A stretch of DNA of 64,000 nucleotides from Fratercula arctica (GCA_947846985.1 CANTUZ010000004.1:186001-250000), one strand, 5' to 3'; positions 37,961-51,666 are shown, counted from the first letter of the stretch. Program-made: numbers and translations. Notes: generated by a model from the sequence alone, not told the origin.

Positions 37961-40843
37961 AAACGGGGAAGAGCAATCGGAATAGAAAGCCTGATGATGA
38001 TCGTAAGTTATTCAGTGTAGGGACGACACGAACAACAAGGTAGAGAACGACCTCACGAAACTTTGTGGCTGGATAATAAAAGGCCAAAGGACAATCACTG
38101 CAGGAAAATATAAACAGATGTCTACGGTGGGGAAAAAAAAAAAAACCTACCTTCGGAGATGAAACAACAACCTTCAAACTGACTATTATTCAGGAGAGAG
38201 CTCTCCACATTACAATACTGGGCTGTTGCAACTACTTCCAAGTCAGTCCTGTTTGTTTGTTTTAATTGTTTTCATACAAGTTTTAGACTGTTATTTCAAG
38301 CTAACCTAAAACAAAGAACTAGCTGGCCGCTGCGTACCACATCCTTAAGAGTCCAAAGAATGTGCAACTCAGCTATTTACAAATTTATTATCCCGATGTA
38401 ACATGGACATTGATGCCTCATTGCTTTCCAGTTACCAAACTGAACCGTAATTAAAAAAATGTACAATTTCAGCCTGCGAATACCCTAACTAAAAAAATAT
38501 TACGAACACCGAAGACGTTACCTAAAAGTGTTGTGCAATTTTAGTTGTCTTGTAAGAGGGAAGCACAGCATTAATATCTCAGACAGCCTCCTATCTTTAT
38601 TTAGGAAACAAAGGTAGCAGGGAACCTGGCTTTTCTACAGCAATCTTTTGTCAGGTGATTCAAAGAAAAGTGTAAAGTGTTAGGAAATGACGGATTTATT
38701 CCCTAAACCCTAAAGACTTAAATCCCTAAATTACCTCCCGTCTTTGTTGGAAAGGGCACACTGAGATCCCGGGGTTTTAATGCAACACCAGACAGAAACT
38801 ATCTTTATAACACAGTCCCTGCCTGGATTCAAAAGGGAGAACGGTATCGACGAGACAATTGAAAGCAACGTGACTAGGCAAAATTCAGCTGGCTGTGGCA
38901 AGGCGTGTGGAGGAAGAATCCAGCTGCAAGGGCCACCCTCTGCCTCGACTCAGGAGGAGGCCGATGCCGTCGCGCTGTCCCGCGTGGGACGGCGGGTGTG
39001 CTAGCGCTCAAACTGCGGCGCGTGCCCCGCAAGAGCATTACAGACAATCTCTGCGCAGCACAATTTAAAAAGCAGGGTAAAGTCTAGCCACTGAAGCACT
39101 AGAGGAAAATACTCAGCTCATTGTTCTGTGTGGAAAACCACAGAAAACTGGAGATTATTAGAGCTCCTTGATCACTTATTACCAGCTCTTGTCTACCACA
39201 GTTCAACAGCTTCACACACAGCCTAGCTGCTGTTTCCCTGCTTGTTTTTGTTCCAAACAGCTTTAACAGCAAGTTTTGGATTTCTTTTTGAAATCATTGA
39301 TCACAGCACCCTTTTTCTTTCACTAAGCTTAAAGTTAGGAATCCACATGCCGCTGCCAAACCTTACACTTACTTAAGAGAAGCTCGCACACAGCTAAAAC
39401 TGGGATATGCAGATAATTACTACAATTTCCCTTTTAGAAACTAGCATACTGAATTCTCTGACAATTTAGGTACTTCAGTTGGAGCGTAGAGAAGAATACG
39501 ATGTGAAAATAGAGTGTATTTGTGGGTCATGGCGTGTCTCAAGTTCCTACGGAGACTAATACAAATAGTCTCCATGTTGATGTTACTGGGTAATTTGGTA
39601 CTCGCATCTTCCACACGCGAGCCAGTCCCAGCCGACAGTTCACGCTGTTCCCACCGTGCAATCCTCTACAGGGGTGTAAGCCAGAGAAAAATTTGGCCTT
39701 GTTAGTGTCCACTCACACACATACAGTTTCAAGAAAGACACCAGAAAGTCTCAGAGCAGAACCAGATCCTAGAAGATGAAGCAGACAAACACGCTGTGAA
39801 TGTTTCCTGCATGAAGAGATGCTTTCTGTGTCTGGAAGACACATGAAAACAGGATGTAATTCCTCTTCCCGTAGGCAGCACTAACCGACAGCCCGAGTTC
39901 TCAGGTGAGGAAGCACCTTTCAGCCTGAGTCAGGAACCGAGCGATGCGGGATACTACAGTTTCACAGGCATGTGCGCCGAGTGGGTGCCAGCTCCTGCAC
40001 AAAAGGAATGCAAACATACCAGCAAGATTTGCGCATCAAAAATTCACAACATGAAACGCTGCTGTCCCTGCTATCCTTAACCAGATTTGCACTCCAAAGA
40101 AATTTAGGGTTTGTGCAGCCAAGACAGCCAGACATCGAAACATTTAAGAAAGTAGCCTTGGCAGATCTTTAGCTTCTGTACGAGTATTCGTGAAAGCCAC
40201 GTCCTCACCGCAACAGAGCTCCTGACAAGACCTTTCTCACCACTTGCCGCTCACCGCCTTGGAGGTGGCCACGCAGAGAATTCTGCCTAGTCCTTAGCAC
40301 GGGCCTGCGGTTCTCCCTTTACTTTGTTGCAGAGAAATATTTCGGCTCAGAACTCCTGTTTTGCAAAAGATTGCAATCCTTGATATACTTCAGAGGAGGA
40401 AAGCTGCTTTGTTTTTTCACTTAACATAGAACACCGGAATCTCAGCGCTTTGAAGATGTGTGTTCATACGGCACGTTAGCGGGAAGAAGCTGGAAGAAGG
40501 TGCAGACGTTTGAGCATCCCTGCCTTAGGCAAAGTTACACCAAAAGGAAACATATCAAATTCTTTTTAAGCCATTTCTCTTTTCTAGCTATTTAGCTCAT
40601 CTTAGCTAGAGCTTGCACTTTTTAGTATCTATCTTGTCCAAAAGAAACCTGAATCAACCGATTATGAGCTGCAGGAATCCACAGGCAAATCCATTTCCCG
40701 GACTCACATTTCATTTGCTTGAAGATTACTAGCAAAATAACAAACCATCACTCTAGAAAGGAAATATTTTTCAGCACCTACTTAAACACATTTCATTTAT
40801 TTATTCCAAATATTTTCCCCAAACTATCCACAATTTGTAAAGG

Positions 40844-40857
40844 AAAAAAAAAAAAAA
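40844..40857. repeat. A14 homopolymer
   Basis: Fourteen consecutive A in AT-rich sequence. Confidence 0.88.
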
Positions 40858-43800
40858 GGTAAAAATACGAGGCCAAATTTATTCTTAAGCAAAGAATGTT
40901 GATTATTGCAACACACTTCCAGGTGAAAAAACATTTCTGCTAGTGTAACAAATTCACTGCCTACAGTAGAAAGCTACCCAAACACACCTGGACCACTTCA
41001 AAAATCATTTAATATTGTATTAAGAACATCAAGGACACAACACTTGGAACTATCAAAAACTGCTCTGGTTTGTGTGCTACTTGGGGGACAACTTTAACGC
41101 ACAGTGAACTGAACGGTCCACAAGATATGCATATATACCCCTCAAAATTTGTATTCGGTATTCGTTCAGCTACTTAGCTTTTTCAGAAGCGTATACCATA
41201 GCCTGTATAGTCGAGGTAGGATATCCTTACTTTTTCTTTACACATATTTCGAGTTGCTGGAAAGCATATACATACACTTACTTCTGGGAAGTATCAGTCC
41301 AAACCCACAAAATCAAGACCTTATTGCAGTACCATCTCAATATTCTGCCCAGTGATGGAGAATCTTGTTCTTCCAGTTTTCCCAACTCCCAACTAGACAA
41401 TTTACAACAGACAACATATTGTCCTTGCCTCCAGCCGTCGAAGCTCCTCTCCTTCCTTCGGCCTTACTGCCTGACTCCTGAAGGACCAAAGGCAGTGAGC
41501 AAGCCAAAACTTTCCGTACTCCCAGTATTTGTAAACCTAATCTACGTATACCTTCATGTCAGGTCCTCAGCCAAACATAGCCCTGTAGGTGTGTTTGTTT
41601 CCCTGCCAGGTTTAGGAAATTTCACATACATTTCTCAAGGCATCTGACTTCATGCACCACACACAAACAGAAGTCTGTTGAGGGAATCACAGATTCATCA
41701 TTTTCTTGCTCGCGATGACTTGAACGTCTCCTAAGCCCACCCTCAAGAACGGAAGGTTCCGCTTTTTCTGTTCAAAAGGCTTATGCTGAAGACAGCGCTT
41801 GGCCCACCGATTTCCTACGGTGTTAGACACACAAGGGAAGCGGTCACTCAACTGATCTCTACAGTCTCGGATCGCCTTCTCTGTCTTTTTCATTTGAGTC
41901 TATAGCAATCACAAGTTCGGGGAAAGCCCAGAAAGAACGTCTGGACCTAATTTAAGTGTCTATTTATGTCTGTGGAATCCCTAAGAAGCTTACAGATGCC
42001 TGCCGTATCCCATTCAACTTCGAGCTAATTAAACCAAAATAAGGATTGTCGCTAAAGCGTCAGCAATTATTTCTTTCTTTACCAGAGCATATAGGAAATG
42101 ACAGAAGTGGCCTTATGGTTACATGACCATTTACACATCTAGAGTTGCTATTTGCGCAAAAGCGAAGACTAGAGATAGGTGAAAGGGATTTTATCTTCCT
42201 AAAGAGAGACTGAGTTGCTAAAAGTGTGGACAAATGCTAGCCGAGAGCCAGACGTAGGCGGCAAGATGTAACAGGAAACGCCGAACAGTTTTAAGTATCA
42301 GAAGGGAAAGGGTCCAGGATAATCAGCACCTAGCGCTGATGCTACCCATCAGTACAATTTTAAAACTTATCCAACTAACTCAACTCCCAGCATTTTCTGC
42401 AAAGTCGCTCTGTGGCTAAGCAGCAATCCTCAAGCCCACTTCTTTCTATGGCTGGACCTCAGGAGTTTCAAATCATGACAGAAGCAGAAAGAACTACCAG
42501 ATGTCTATATCACCAGCAAACAACTGTCAAAGAGTCCGCCTTCCAACAAGAGTGGGAGTCGCATTTGTCTCCTTCCTTCATTAGTCTGAGAAAGTGCCAC
42601 TTCACACTGAACTGCTGAGAAAAATATGGTGCTATTTTAACAGTAGAACAAGCAGTAAAATTCTGAGAGGGGAAAAAACCTGGTCTCAATCCCGCTATTA
42701 GGTTTAGGGTCAGGAAGGGGTCATCCTCCCCTTCCCACTAAGGTACCGGTTTAAAAGACTCGGAGGCAGGGTGTGGAGACCGAAGAGAGAAACAAGAGAG
42801 AACAGGAAGATGTCCAAAAAAGCTATTTTGCTGGGCCAGAAGGGCCACCATGACATGTTCTTAAGGCTGTTCCAGTTCGCTCTGTTTACCCAATCTTGCA
42901 TTATTGAGACATGTGCAAGCTTCAAAAAATTCAGCTCAGAAAAGCCTTCCAACATTGATATCAATCTAAATGTTATCTATACATTATGGGCTTATAAAAA
43001 GGGGGAAGAAAAGAAAAGCTCTAAGAGATTTCTGCCGTCAATTTTCTTACACATTCTCCAATTCTTACTCATTCTGGCTGAGCCAAAAAGCAGACTGGTA
43101 GCCACATGACTCAAACTGTTTGGCCTCTAGTCCCAGCAAGTGCTAAGAGCGCAGAGGCACGTTGATATGAAATATAATTAACCATATTTTTTCCATAACA
43201 TCCCAGAAAAAAATTCGCATCTGAGCTTAGTAATGGCTCTGGGAGACATTTGGCGGGAGAAAAAACCAGGAGTGCCTCTACCGCATCCGCAGGGACCTGG
43301 TTCTTCAAAGCCTCAGAGGAAGTTAGCAGGTTAATTCACTGGAAACCGGGCACCCAGCTGCCTTCAGCGCCTTCCAGCATTTCAGCCTAGCAATGAGTGG
43401 TTCGCTCCATATTTTTGCCGCTTCCTAAAAAGCCACAAGCGTTTAAACAGCTATCCCTCGATCTAACATTGGCTGTACGACAGCGGCCCACCCAGCAAAC
43501 GGGGAGCACCACACGCTCCACACATCCTTCCGCTGAAGCTATCTGATGCACTTGCTGTACCTTTCCCCCTTTCTCTGCTCAGTGAGGGTACGGTCCATAC
43601 CAAAGTAACAATTAATTTACCAATTAAATGGGAAAGGCAGGGACTATCATCATGCCACTTTCCTCCAAGATCCTTACGTGCATTAAGAGAAGGTCAGTTC
43701 CTACACTCCTTCCAGAACAAACAGATTCATCCCTTCCCGCACCCTCCCTCTGAAGGAGTATCCACGCAATACTCAGCCGCAACTTGCTTCATACAAACAA

Positions 43801-44263
43801 AGTACTCTCAAAGACATCTCAATCCCCAGGTTATCATTTAACTGTTGAGAGCCCTCCCTGCAGCCACAGCAGAGTCCAGGAGCCCTGCACTGGGTAGAGC
43901 CGCTCTAGGACATGAGCCAGAGAGAAGGTTAAAAGGAAGAATCAAACTGCAAATTCCAATCCTAGATACTGAATGAAGGCTTGCTTTCAGCACATTTATT
44001 TTTTTTCCTTCTGTACACAAGAAAAGCATTTAGACCATATGCACACACATATGAAAACCCCTAACCAATTATTTTGTTTTAAAGATGTTACATTTAATAT
44101 TATAGACACATAATTGCTTTGGGATTTGGCATTTCCTGCATCTCCAGTCACTGCAGTACATAAAAAGAACTAGGCTATCATTAAGCGCAGGGTCCTCAAA
44201 TTTAATTCTTTCCATTATATTTCAGTGGGATCCCCTGCAATACCAAAATCCAAAACAATACTT

Positions 44264-44288
44264 AAAAAACAAACAAACAAACAAAAAA
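44264..44288. repeat. (AAAC)n microsatellite
   Basis: Four AAAC-type units bounded by A6 runs. Confidence 0.85.
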
Positions 44289-47200
44289 CCCAACAAAAAT
44301 AACCACCCAACATTCCCTCCCTCGCTTTTAATGTTTCTTTCTAGTGGCCTGTTTAAGAGCAGGTCAAAGAAAGCGAGGACAGACAAAGACTCACAGTCGA
44401 CCCATGTACCAAAAGACCTGTTTTCCACAGGGCTTGGAAAAGAGATACGTTTTAATTAGACCTGAGTGCTTTTCCAAGAGAAACATTTATACACATAAAA
44501 ACACATGCAGCAGACAGAGGCGGTTGGGAGCCCACACCTCCTGGGTAAAGGATCAGAGGAGCAGCAGCACAAAGGGATCAGGGGCCAAAGAGAGCCAGGT
44601 TCAAGCTAACTGAGTTTGGCAGGACGCTCGCGGAACATTTCAAAGCAGACTGCTCTCCAACTGTCTCCAGCCTAGAGTCTGCAGAAATGAAATGAGCTCC
44701 CCCTTCTGCTTCATTTTCTGCTCTCTGTGATGAAGGGGCAGTCTGTAAGGTACCTCCTGAATCGCACTATGCAAAAAATAAGAGAAGAAGGTAACAACTG
44801 ACAAAGGCTTAACACACACTCCCAGGATGGCGGCACCAGGGTTTAATTTCCTCCTCTGGCTCATGAAACTTACATCCAAGTTTTCTACCACCCGGGAGCA
44901 AAGCCCAGCTTTGCCATTTGCTGTTCTGCTCCCACCTGCATTTCCACAGGAGAAGTATTTCTCCGTTCCTGTCCCTGCTCCAAAGGCTTTAGCCACAGAA
45001 ATTCAGCCTGGGAATGATGCTGTATACCCTCGCCATCTCAGGCACGCCACGCGTCCTGGCTGATGCCTGGCTCCTCACCCTCGTGCTCTTCCTAGGCCAA
45101 AAAAAACCCCATAACCAACAAATGGGTATTTTACACATGAAACAGACCAATTTCAGAGGACAAAGATCCACCACTCCGTTCCAGAGCAGCTTGTAGCTGG
45201 ACATTATTCCTGCGTTTCCCAGGACACGGCTCTAAATATTCCTGCACATGCAGCACTTCCAACCCCGCCTGAGCGATCCAGCCCAGATGCTCCGCATGGA
45301 AATAGCGGTCTTTCCTGCAGAGGAAAGCCTTAACGAGGACGGTTCCAGTTCTTTTGTTTGGGTTTTTTTTCCCCTTACCATCGTCTGCCCCTACCACTGG
45401 TCACGCTGCTCAGCCGGGCTGTGAATCTTTAGTAGAGGGAGTCCTCTCCTGGTGACAGCAGGTAACGCACCCAAGCCCCCATCCCAGCACCCTGCCCATC
45501 GCAGCCACTCCTCGGCTGCGGGCTTTACCGGGCAGCACCCGGGACAACTGTCCGACGTGAGCATCAATACAGCGGCAGCTGATATGGAAGCGATTTACAG
45601 CCTACCTGGTGTTGCTTAGCGCTGATCCTTGTCGGCAGGGAACACTCGTGTGCCAGTCAGAAGTCACTTCAAGTCCACGTGAAAGCAGCCCAGTTCCCTG
45701 GCAAGCAGAGGCCACAGTAATCCCACAGTAAAACACGGGCATCGGTGCCGTACGGATGTCAGCAAGTCCACGCAGCCCGGATCCAGGCTTCCAAACACAA
45801 AAGCAGTTACGAACTGCTGCTGTCTCAGATCGTTCGATCAGAAGCCGAGGTCAAAGCGTCATGCGGCAATACGGTACTTCTAGCTGAGACAACTGACAGT
45901 TAAGTTGTCTCCTGCCCTGATGCCAACCAGGATTTTACTTATAATGTGCATGCTCGACTGAAAAAACCTTCTTCAACATCAATGCTATGCAAGTTACAGG
46001 ACACCTTTGAGCAATGTGAGATTTTTCCACCTCTGCCACTTCAGATAACAGAAAGAATACACAACCTCGCACTCATTTAGAGATGACCAAATATAAAAAA
46101 AAAAAAGAGTAAAAATCCTTATTTCTAATTTGCTTCTGTTACAGAAAACAAAAAACAACACAGAACTCAAGCCCTTTCATTTCACATCCCGAAGGAACAC
46201 ACATACATCCTTGTCGCAAAGAACAGATGACACGTTGTGCTTCTATCTGCCTCTCAAACTCTGAGGTTCGCTTTTATTACCCCGTTCCTTTCTTCTTAAC
46301 AAAAGAAGTCCTAAATCAACTCTCTGACCCTATCCCTATTTTGTAGAAAAGCACCAAGTATTTTAAAAGAACTAGTCTTACTTCTATTTCCTTTCCCCTA
46401 TCAATTTTCACTTGACTTCAGATGTGACGCTAAGACCATAAAAGTTTAAGCGCCTCACAAAGACAGTTAATAAACGCACTGCCTCCTGCCCACCCAAATC
46501 CATTTTCTGCAACATGTACTCAATTTATTTTTACCACTTGTAAAGGAAGTCCTACCAATCCTACCAAGTACATGCCTGAACTGATAATGCTGTTTAACTA
46601 AGCGAGAGGCATTCAGAAGGTGGAGGTAAGGATTCAGAGGAAAACCACGCTACCGTTCTAGACATCTGCAGAAAATACTGGCCCTTCTGATCAGAAGCAG
46701 CTTGGCAATATGGTGTAATACTTAGCCACTCTGAAAGTAGTTTCGCAAATATTAGTCAAGGTGAGCCTTCCTACACATCAATAATACCACATAGTTCTCG
46801 AGCAAACCCTGACCTTTAAGCAACGACTACAAAAGTAGATAAGCATCCTAAGAGTGACCACCTTCTTTGTGCTCACCCTCACTACTGCTCTACATCATCG
46901 ACTGAGTTCTGCCTCGACGACTTGTTCCTTCCTCTGCAGGAACTATGCTTGGAAGTATTTTGTTGCAGCTAAGAGGACACTTCCTAGTTACTAATCTTTG
47001 CGTAAGGCTTTACATGTCCAATAAATTACAGGTTTCCGTGATTGTTCTGCGATGCAGTTGCAGCAGTAAAAGGCATGGCAATAAAAGGTTGCCAACTCAC
47101 ACAGCCTGCCTACATTAAGTGTTTCTGACGACTGACAGAGAAACCCCAAAAATAAAATAGGAATTATGGAAACCTACACCAAACACAGCAGCTATGTATA

Positions 47201-49526
47201 ATACCCAGTGGCACCCCATAGAGTCAAAATGCAAGAGAGACAACATACAATAGGGCTGTTGGCTTATTTTAGTACTTTTGAGCGACTGGAGCTTGAAGCT
47301 GTTGTTGTGCAACACAAATGGTGTAGACCGTTTCTTACAGTTTAGTGAATTTATATCCGTCAGGCACAGGGGAAGCACTCCAGCTGCGGGAACTCCATTG
47401 CTATGAATATCAGCCACTTGCAGAGATTTCCAAAACCATTGAACACAAGTTTGTTTCCCAAAGAGAACACAAAAAGCCACTTAGCAGCTAACTCCTCTGT
47501 GTTTTGATCCAAATAACCCCCCACCGTATCAACCGAGCCATATATCCCAGCGTTGACTTCAATGACTCACGTTTGTTGTTCTCTCATGGGGGAGATGATT
47601 GTGGATGGGAAATAGCCCTGTTAACTCTTTTGTACCCACCAGTAGTGTGGTGGCAGAAGGTGGGGCATGGAGAGGAGCATCAAAGCAGAAATCCTGAAGG
47701 CACCTCCCTAAGGAGTTTGCTCTCATGTGCAAAAATCATCTGGGCAGTCAAAATTAACAGTGACAGTTTCTGAGACCTGTGCAGACAAGTCCAACTCGAG
47801 GAAAGTGTCTTCTGCTCAGAGAAAACCACAGATCTATTTCTGCGAACAGACAATTCAGAAGCCCTGACAGCAGCAACTCCTGACGCAGACTTTTGGATAA
47901 TACGCTCAGCCACACGCAGTTAAAATAGACCACGTGAGCCAGCCCTGACATCTCTCCTTACAAACTAATGGGAAACTAAACAAAGAATAACCAAACAAAA
48001 AAGGACAGTAGGACAGAATACCTGCTCGACGTCAAGGAGACAGACTACTGCACTGAGAGCTCTGGCTTTAGTTCATTTTCACTCCTCTCCGCACGTGGAA
48101 TCGCTAGAAGAGTTTTAGAAACATACTTCACAAGAACACTACAGCACCAACCAGTCAGTCATGTGAGTTCAGTCCTTACCCTCCTGGCGTCATCAGCACC
48201 ATCGCCACCAGCTGCATCTCGCTGCAGAATGCACCTGGGCACAAGCCACAGGGTGTTACTAGTCTAAACACTCATGAAAAACAATATCAATCCCTTCTGT
48301 CCTTATTCAAATAATTAAGCCTTTGGGTTTGCAAAATCAGTTTCTCCATATAGTGGCATGAACAGTTAGTTCTTTAAATAAAATAAAAAAGTCACCTTAC
48401 GCCTGGAATAGGACTTTGATACAGGATTGTACATGAAGTACGGCAATAGCTTAACTACGCAGCACATCATCTCGGCCCGCAAGTGCTACAAAAGGCATTT
48501 GATACATGCTGTTAAATTATTAAATGATAATTTGACTGTAGCACGAAAAGGGAAAAGCACTACAGGAGAATAAGACTGCTCAGTAATTCTACTATTCACC
48601 AATCATGTTGACAAAGTAAGTATTGTAATTATTTAGCTTCTTGCAGCAAGGCACCAACAAAAGTTCACTCTTTACGAGAGCTGTTCATTTATTTTTCTCA
48701 AGAGACAAAGAAAAGAAGAAACCAGGAAAGTAAACAGCTAAATGTTTTAAGATTTACAGGCTGGTTAAACAGAGCGGAGAAGGTGCAAAAATAAAAAGGC
48801 AAGGGAAACCAGCCACAAGACATGATAAAGCCGTGAATTCCCAGTGCAGCGTGAGTTTTCGTGGAAGTACGTGCTGCAACAAGTATGAGATGGCAAAACT
48901 CACAACAAAACCAAACAAAAGCCTAAAAAAACCCCTGCAATATGCACCACTTGAACTTCCTCTGTCAGACACTTGGAGAGTAAACCAGCTCTCCCTCAAA
49001 GGGTTTTGGAAATGGAAGTAAACCAGTCCACATAAAAGAGCAGACACCTTGTAACAATACCCAAAGAGACCCTCATCCAGTCTGAGCCATTTAAAACTCT
49101 TCTCAAGTGCTACTTCACCTAGACCTTTGCGTGATTTGCTTCAGCTACCCTATGTAAAGAGAGAGCAACGCCACAGCACTCCCAGTCTCCCTGACCCAGG
49201 AAAAGACTCGCACAGGACCAAGAGGAGTTTACTCACTGCTGTTGAGAGGAAGGGAACTCTAGACTATGTTACTCAATAAATGTGGTCCTTAAAGCCCAAC
49301 AAATAATCAGGAAAGAAAGGATATTTTTCCCTTCTCATATGCCATCCCTTTTCCATCAGTACGTTCCCTGTCTTGTAACCATCAATCCCACAAGTCTGAA
49401 GTGTTAGAAAACACACATTTTTTGGCTACAGCTTTGAAAGGATCATCCAGGTATTACAGCGCATTATTTTGTAACCAAGTAGCAGTATTTAGGTGTCCGA
49501 AAGGCCCCAGGCAGGCAGACACTTAC

Positions 49527-49648
49527 TTCTGGGGGGCCGCTGCCGCCAGCGCCGCTGCTGCCACCTGGGCCTCGAACTCTTCCCACCGCAGCACATTCCC
49601 TGAGCCACGGAATCCCAGCTCCACCAGCTGCCGTGCCACCGCCTCACT
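49527..49648 (-). CDS. CFAP299: CFAP299 coding exon 2
   Basis: 122 nt encode residues 32-71 plus two bases of the next codon. It begins SEAVARQLVELGFRGSG and ends AAAAPQ. The acceptor is TTTACCTGCAG before 49648 and the donor is GTAAGT at 49526-49521, phase 2. The Ala run near the end replaces a charged helix seen in the human protein. Confidence 0.9.
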
Positions 49649-51221
49649 CTGCAGGTAAAAGAAGACAATGGGCAGGGATCCCGGTTAGTGCCAGGACAGC
49701 AAGGACACCCCCCCCGCCCTCCTCCTCCCCCACCACCAGGACCCACCGGAAAAGCTAACTCAGGAGAGAGCAGTCTGCTCAACACCCCCAAAAACAGGGG
49801 TGCTGGGCAGCCGGGAGCCACAGGCACCACCAAGCTCTACCTTGCTCCCCTCTAACAAAGGCTCACGATGGAGGACCACCAGAGGAGCTGGGGTACTCAG
49901 GGTGGGTAATGCCACCATGGCCTGTGCAGCATCAAATAAATCTCAGCAGCTGAAGCCCTGTCCACCTTCCTCTACCTGCATCACACTTGGGCCCCAGGAA
50001 AGGACCTGCACTCTTCTTTTTCTACCTCCAGCTGGAAACCAATTCCCCAATTTAAACTGACAACGCTGCAGGTGAGTAGCGCTGATTAGCTGAGCTCTGG
50101 GGCAGGAGGTGGCAGAGCTGGGGATAAGATATTTCCTCCAGGTGAAGCCAAGATACCTGAAGAGCCCTGACAGTCAAAGCAACTCGGGAACACCCCCTGC
50201 CTCTCCCACCCCAGCCAGGCTGCCCGACTCCCTCCCAATGTCTTAAAGCCAAATGGGGATTACTGCTTTCTGAGAGCAAACCTATAATCAACCACATGCC
50301 TTCTAAGTGTGAGACAGAAAAACCTTTTGCCACTTTCCCCAAAGCTTTTTCCGCCAAGCAACATGCACTATCATTTTTACAGGTCAAAATTTCAGCAGTC
50401 AGCAGCCTTTGAATATCATTGTGATGTGCCTTGTTCGACCAGACACATCCCTTGGAGCGATTCAGCCTAAAAACTGTGCTTTGTAATCACTGGACAAAAT
50501 TTTCTTCCCTGTTTTGGTTAAAAATCAGGGCAGCGCTAGCTTGAGGCTGCCTTTGCACACCAACACCGGCCTCAGAGTCCTCACGTCGTCCCTCTAGACA
50601 GAGGGGATGTTTGTTCCTCTGGGTGCGTTTCAACAGCGAACACTACGACAGACAGCTGCTCAGGGAAAGGCTTTCAGGTCCCGCCCCGTGCTGGGAAGCC
50701 GGCTTGCGAGCAGAGCCCTGTTGGGGCTAACCCCGCTGCGCTCCTCTGGCCCACCAGGACACCAACACCGCCGCCGCCTCCCTTCCCCGGTCCAGCAGAC
50801 TCCTGCTGTGTGTAGGGTTTGTGCGTGCGCCGGAGCCGTGCCACCTCCCCGCCGGGGGAAGGCTGGCTCGGGGGGCAGGAGAACGGTTTATTCCCTGGGA
50901 ATGGCGAGTTTCACTAACGAGACCCTCGCACCCAACGGGCACCAAAGCCCTCGCAAGCCCACAACGCGCCCGACTCCCCTCGGGAGCCAAGCGCTGGCCT
51001 GTCCCCTGGCTGGTACCCCCCGAGGGACCAGCCCGGGGCCGACCGCGGGGGCTCCGGCGCGGCCCACCCCGCTGGCCCGGCCGGCGCGCCCCGGGGGAGG
51101 TGTGCGCCGCCCCCTCCCTCCCACTGACCTCCAGGTAGTGCAGGTCCCGCTCCGCCACCTGCTCCTGCAGGTACTCCTCGTAGGAGTGGGGACGCGGCGG
51201 GCCGGGGGCGCCACCCCCCAT
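49527..51221 (-). CDS. CFAP299: CFAP299, 5' part (coding exons 1 and 2; gene continues beyond the left edge)
   Basis: Cilia- and flagella-associated protein 299 (C4orf22 family, DUF4464), reported as a ciliary/sperm protein. Exon 1 (51221-51129) and exon 2 (49648-49527) join in phase 0 to encode 71 residues plus two bases. Residues 14-31 (YEEYLQEQVAERDLHYLE) and the start of exon 2 (EAVARQLVELGFRGSG) align with the N-terminal part of human CFAP299. The ATG at 51221 has a strong context (G at -3 and +4). After the conserved block the bird copy is unusually Ala-rich. The gene lies downstream of FGF5 in the same orientation, as in other vertebrates. The remaining exons were not found in the window, consistent with the very long introns of this gene in mammals. 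Confidence 0.9.
49649..51128 (-). other. CFAP299: CFAP299 intron 1 (1480 nt)
   Basis: GT-AG, phase 0. The exon 1-proximal third is CpG-rich; the rest is moderately GC-rich with CA/CT-rich stretches. No further exon or transposable element was seen. Confidence 0.85.
51129..51221 (-). CDS. CFAP299: CFAP299 coding exon 1
   Basis: 93 nt encode 31 residues starting MGGGAPGPPRPHSYEEYL and ending at LHYLE. The donor is GTCAGT at 51128-51123, phase 0. The Gly/Pro-rich first 12 residues are not conserved with mammals; conservation begins at the Tyr-Glu-Glu-Tyr motif. It lies inside a CpG island. Confidence 0.88.
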
Positions 51222-51305
51222 CGCCGGCACCCACCGGGCGCCCTGTGGCGGCGGCGGCGCGAGCCAAGCGCAACGGCGGCGCCCGCACGTGCCAGCCCCG
51301 CCCGA

Positions 51306-51310
51306 CCAAT
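51306..51310 (+). promoter_or_regulatory. CCAAT box (inverted relative to CFAP299)
   Basis: CCAAT within GACCAATCAGCG, an NF-Y-type context, 85 bases upstream of the CFAP299 ATG. On the minus strand it reads ATTGG. Confidence 0.5.
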
Positions 51311-51326
51311 CAGCGGCCGCGCGCGC

Positions 51327-51340
51327 GGGGGGGGGGGGGG
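51327..51340. repeat. G14 homopolymer upstream of CFAP299
   Basis: Fourteen G following a short (GC)n stretch, about 105-120 bases upstream of the CFAP299 ATG. Confidence 0.9.
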
Positions 51341-51666
51341 CTGGGCAGACCGGAGGGGGAGCTGCTCCGGGTTTCGGTTTTGGGGGTTTTTTGGTCGGTT
51401 TTGGGGGTATTTTGGGCGGGCCGAGTGGGCGTGAGGGCGCGGTGGCCGTGCCCAGCCCCCGGCGGGGAGCAGGGGGTGGTTGCCGTGCCCGCAAGGGCAG
51501 AGCCGAGTGCGGGCAACACCCCCCCTGCAACCCCGGTCGTGCAAACACCTGTAGCCGCCACGGAAACAGACGCAGGCCGGGCACACGGTGCCTCACACCC
51601 CGATTTTTTTTAAGCTATTTCACCCGATTTCTGTCCACTTGCCCCCGCGTGGGTGGTTTTTTTGTG

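Larger units (their letters stand above)
1..49526 (-). other. CFAP299: Probable part of CFAP299 intron 2; no intact gene found
   Basis: Begins at the exon 2 donor (49526) and runs left to the window edge. It is AT-richer than the right-hand part. I searched by eye for later CFAP299 motifs and for other protein families and found none. Open frames are short (the longest is 177 codons at 20383-20916) and unrecognisable. Recognised contents are listed separately: two CR1 tails, homopolymers, CpG-dense patches and AT-rich candidate regulatory blocks. Assignment as intron rests on gene order and on the long introns of this gene in mammals. A short CFAP299 exon could have been missed. Confidence 0.6.

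Noticed and set aside
38701..38730. CCCTAAACCCTAAA followed by CCCTAAA, resembling plant-type telomere repeats
   Set aside because: Only two contiguous units, and the repeat is not the vertebrate TTAGGG type. Chance is the simplest explanation.
47115..47480. 121-codon minus-strand open frame
   Set aside because: No recognisable family, no splice signals and no CpG island. Its length is within chance expectation for 49 kb of DNA.
1..49526. CFAP299 exons 3 onward
   Set aside because: I looked on the minus strand for later conserved motifs of the family and found none. A profile search could still reveal a short exon.
50727..51596. Open frames of up to 289 codons on both strands around 50.6-51.9 kb
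   Set aside because: They run through CpG-island sequence with few stops. Only the 31-codon CFAP299 exon 1 within one minus frame has homology and a splice donor.
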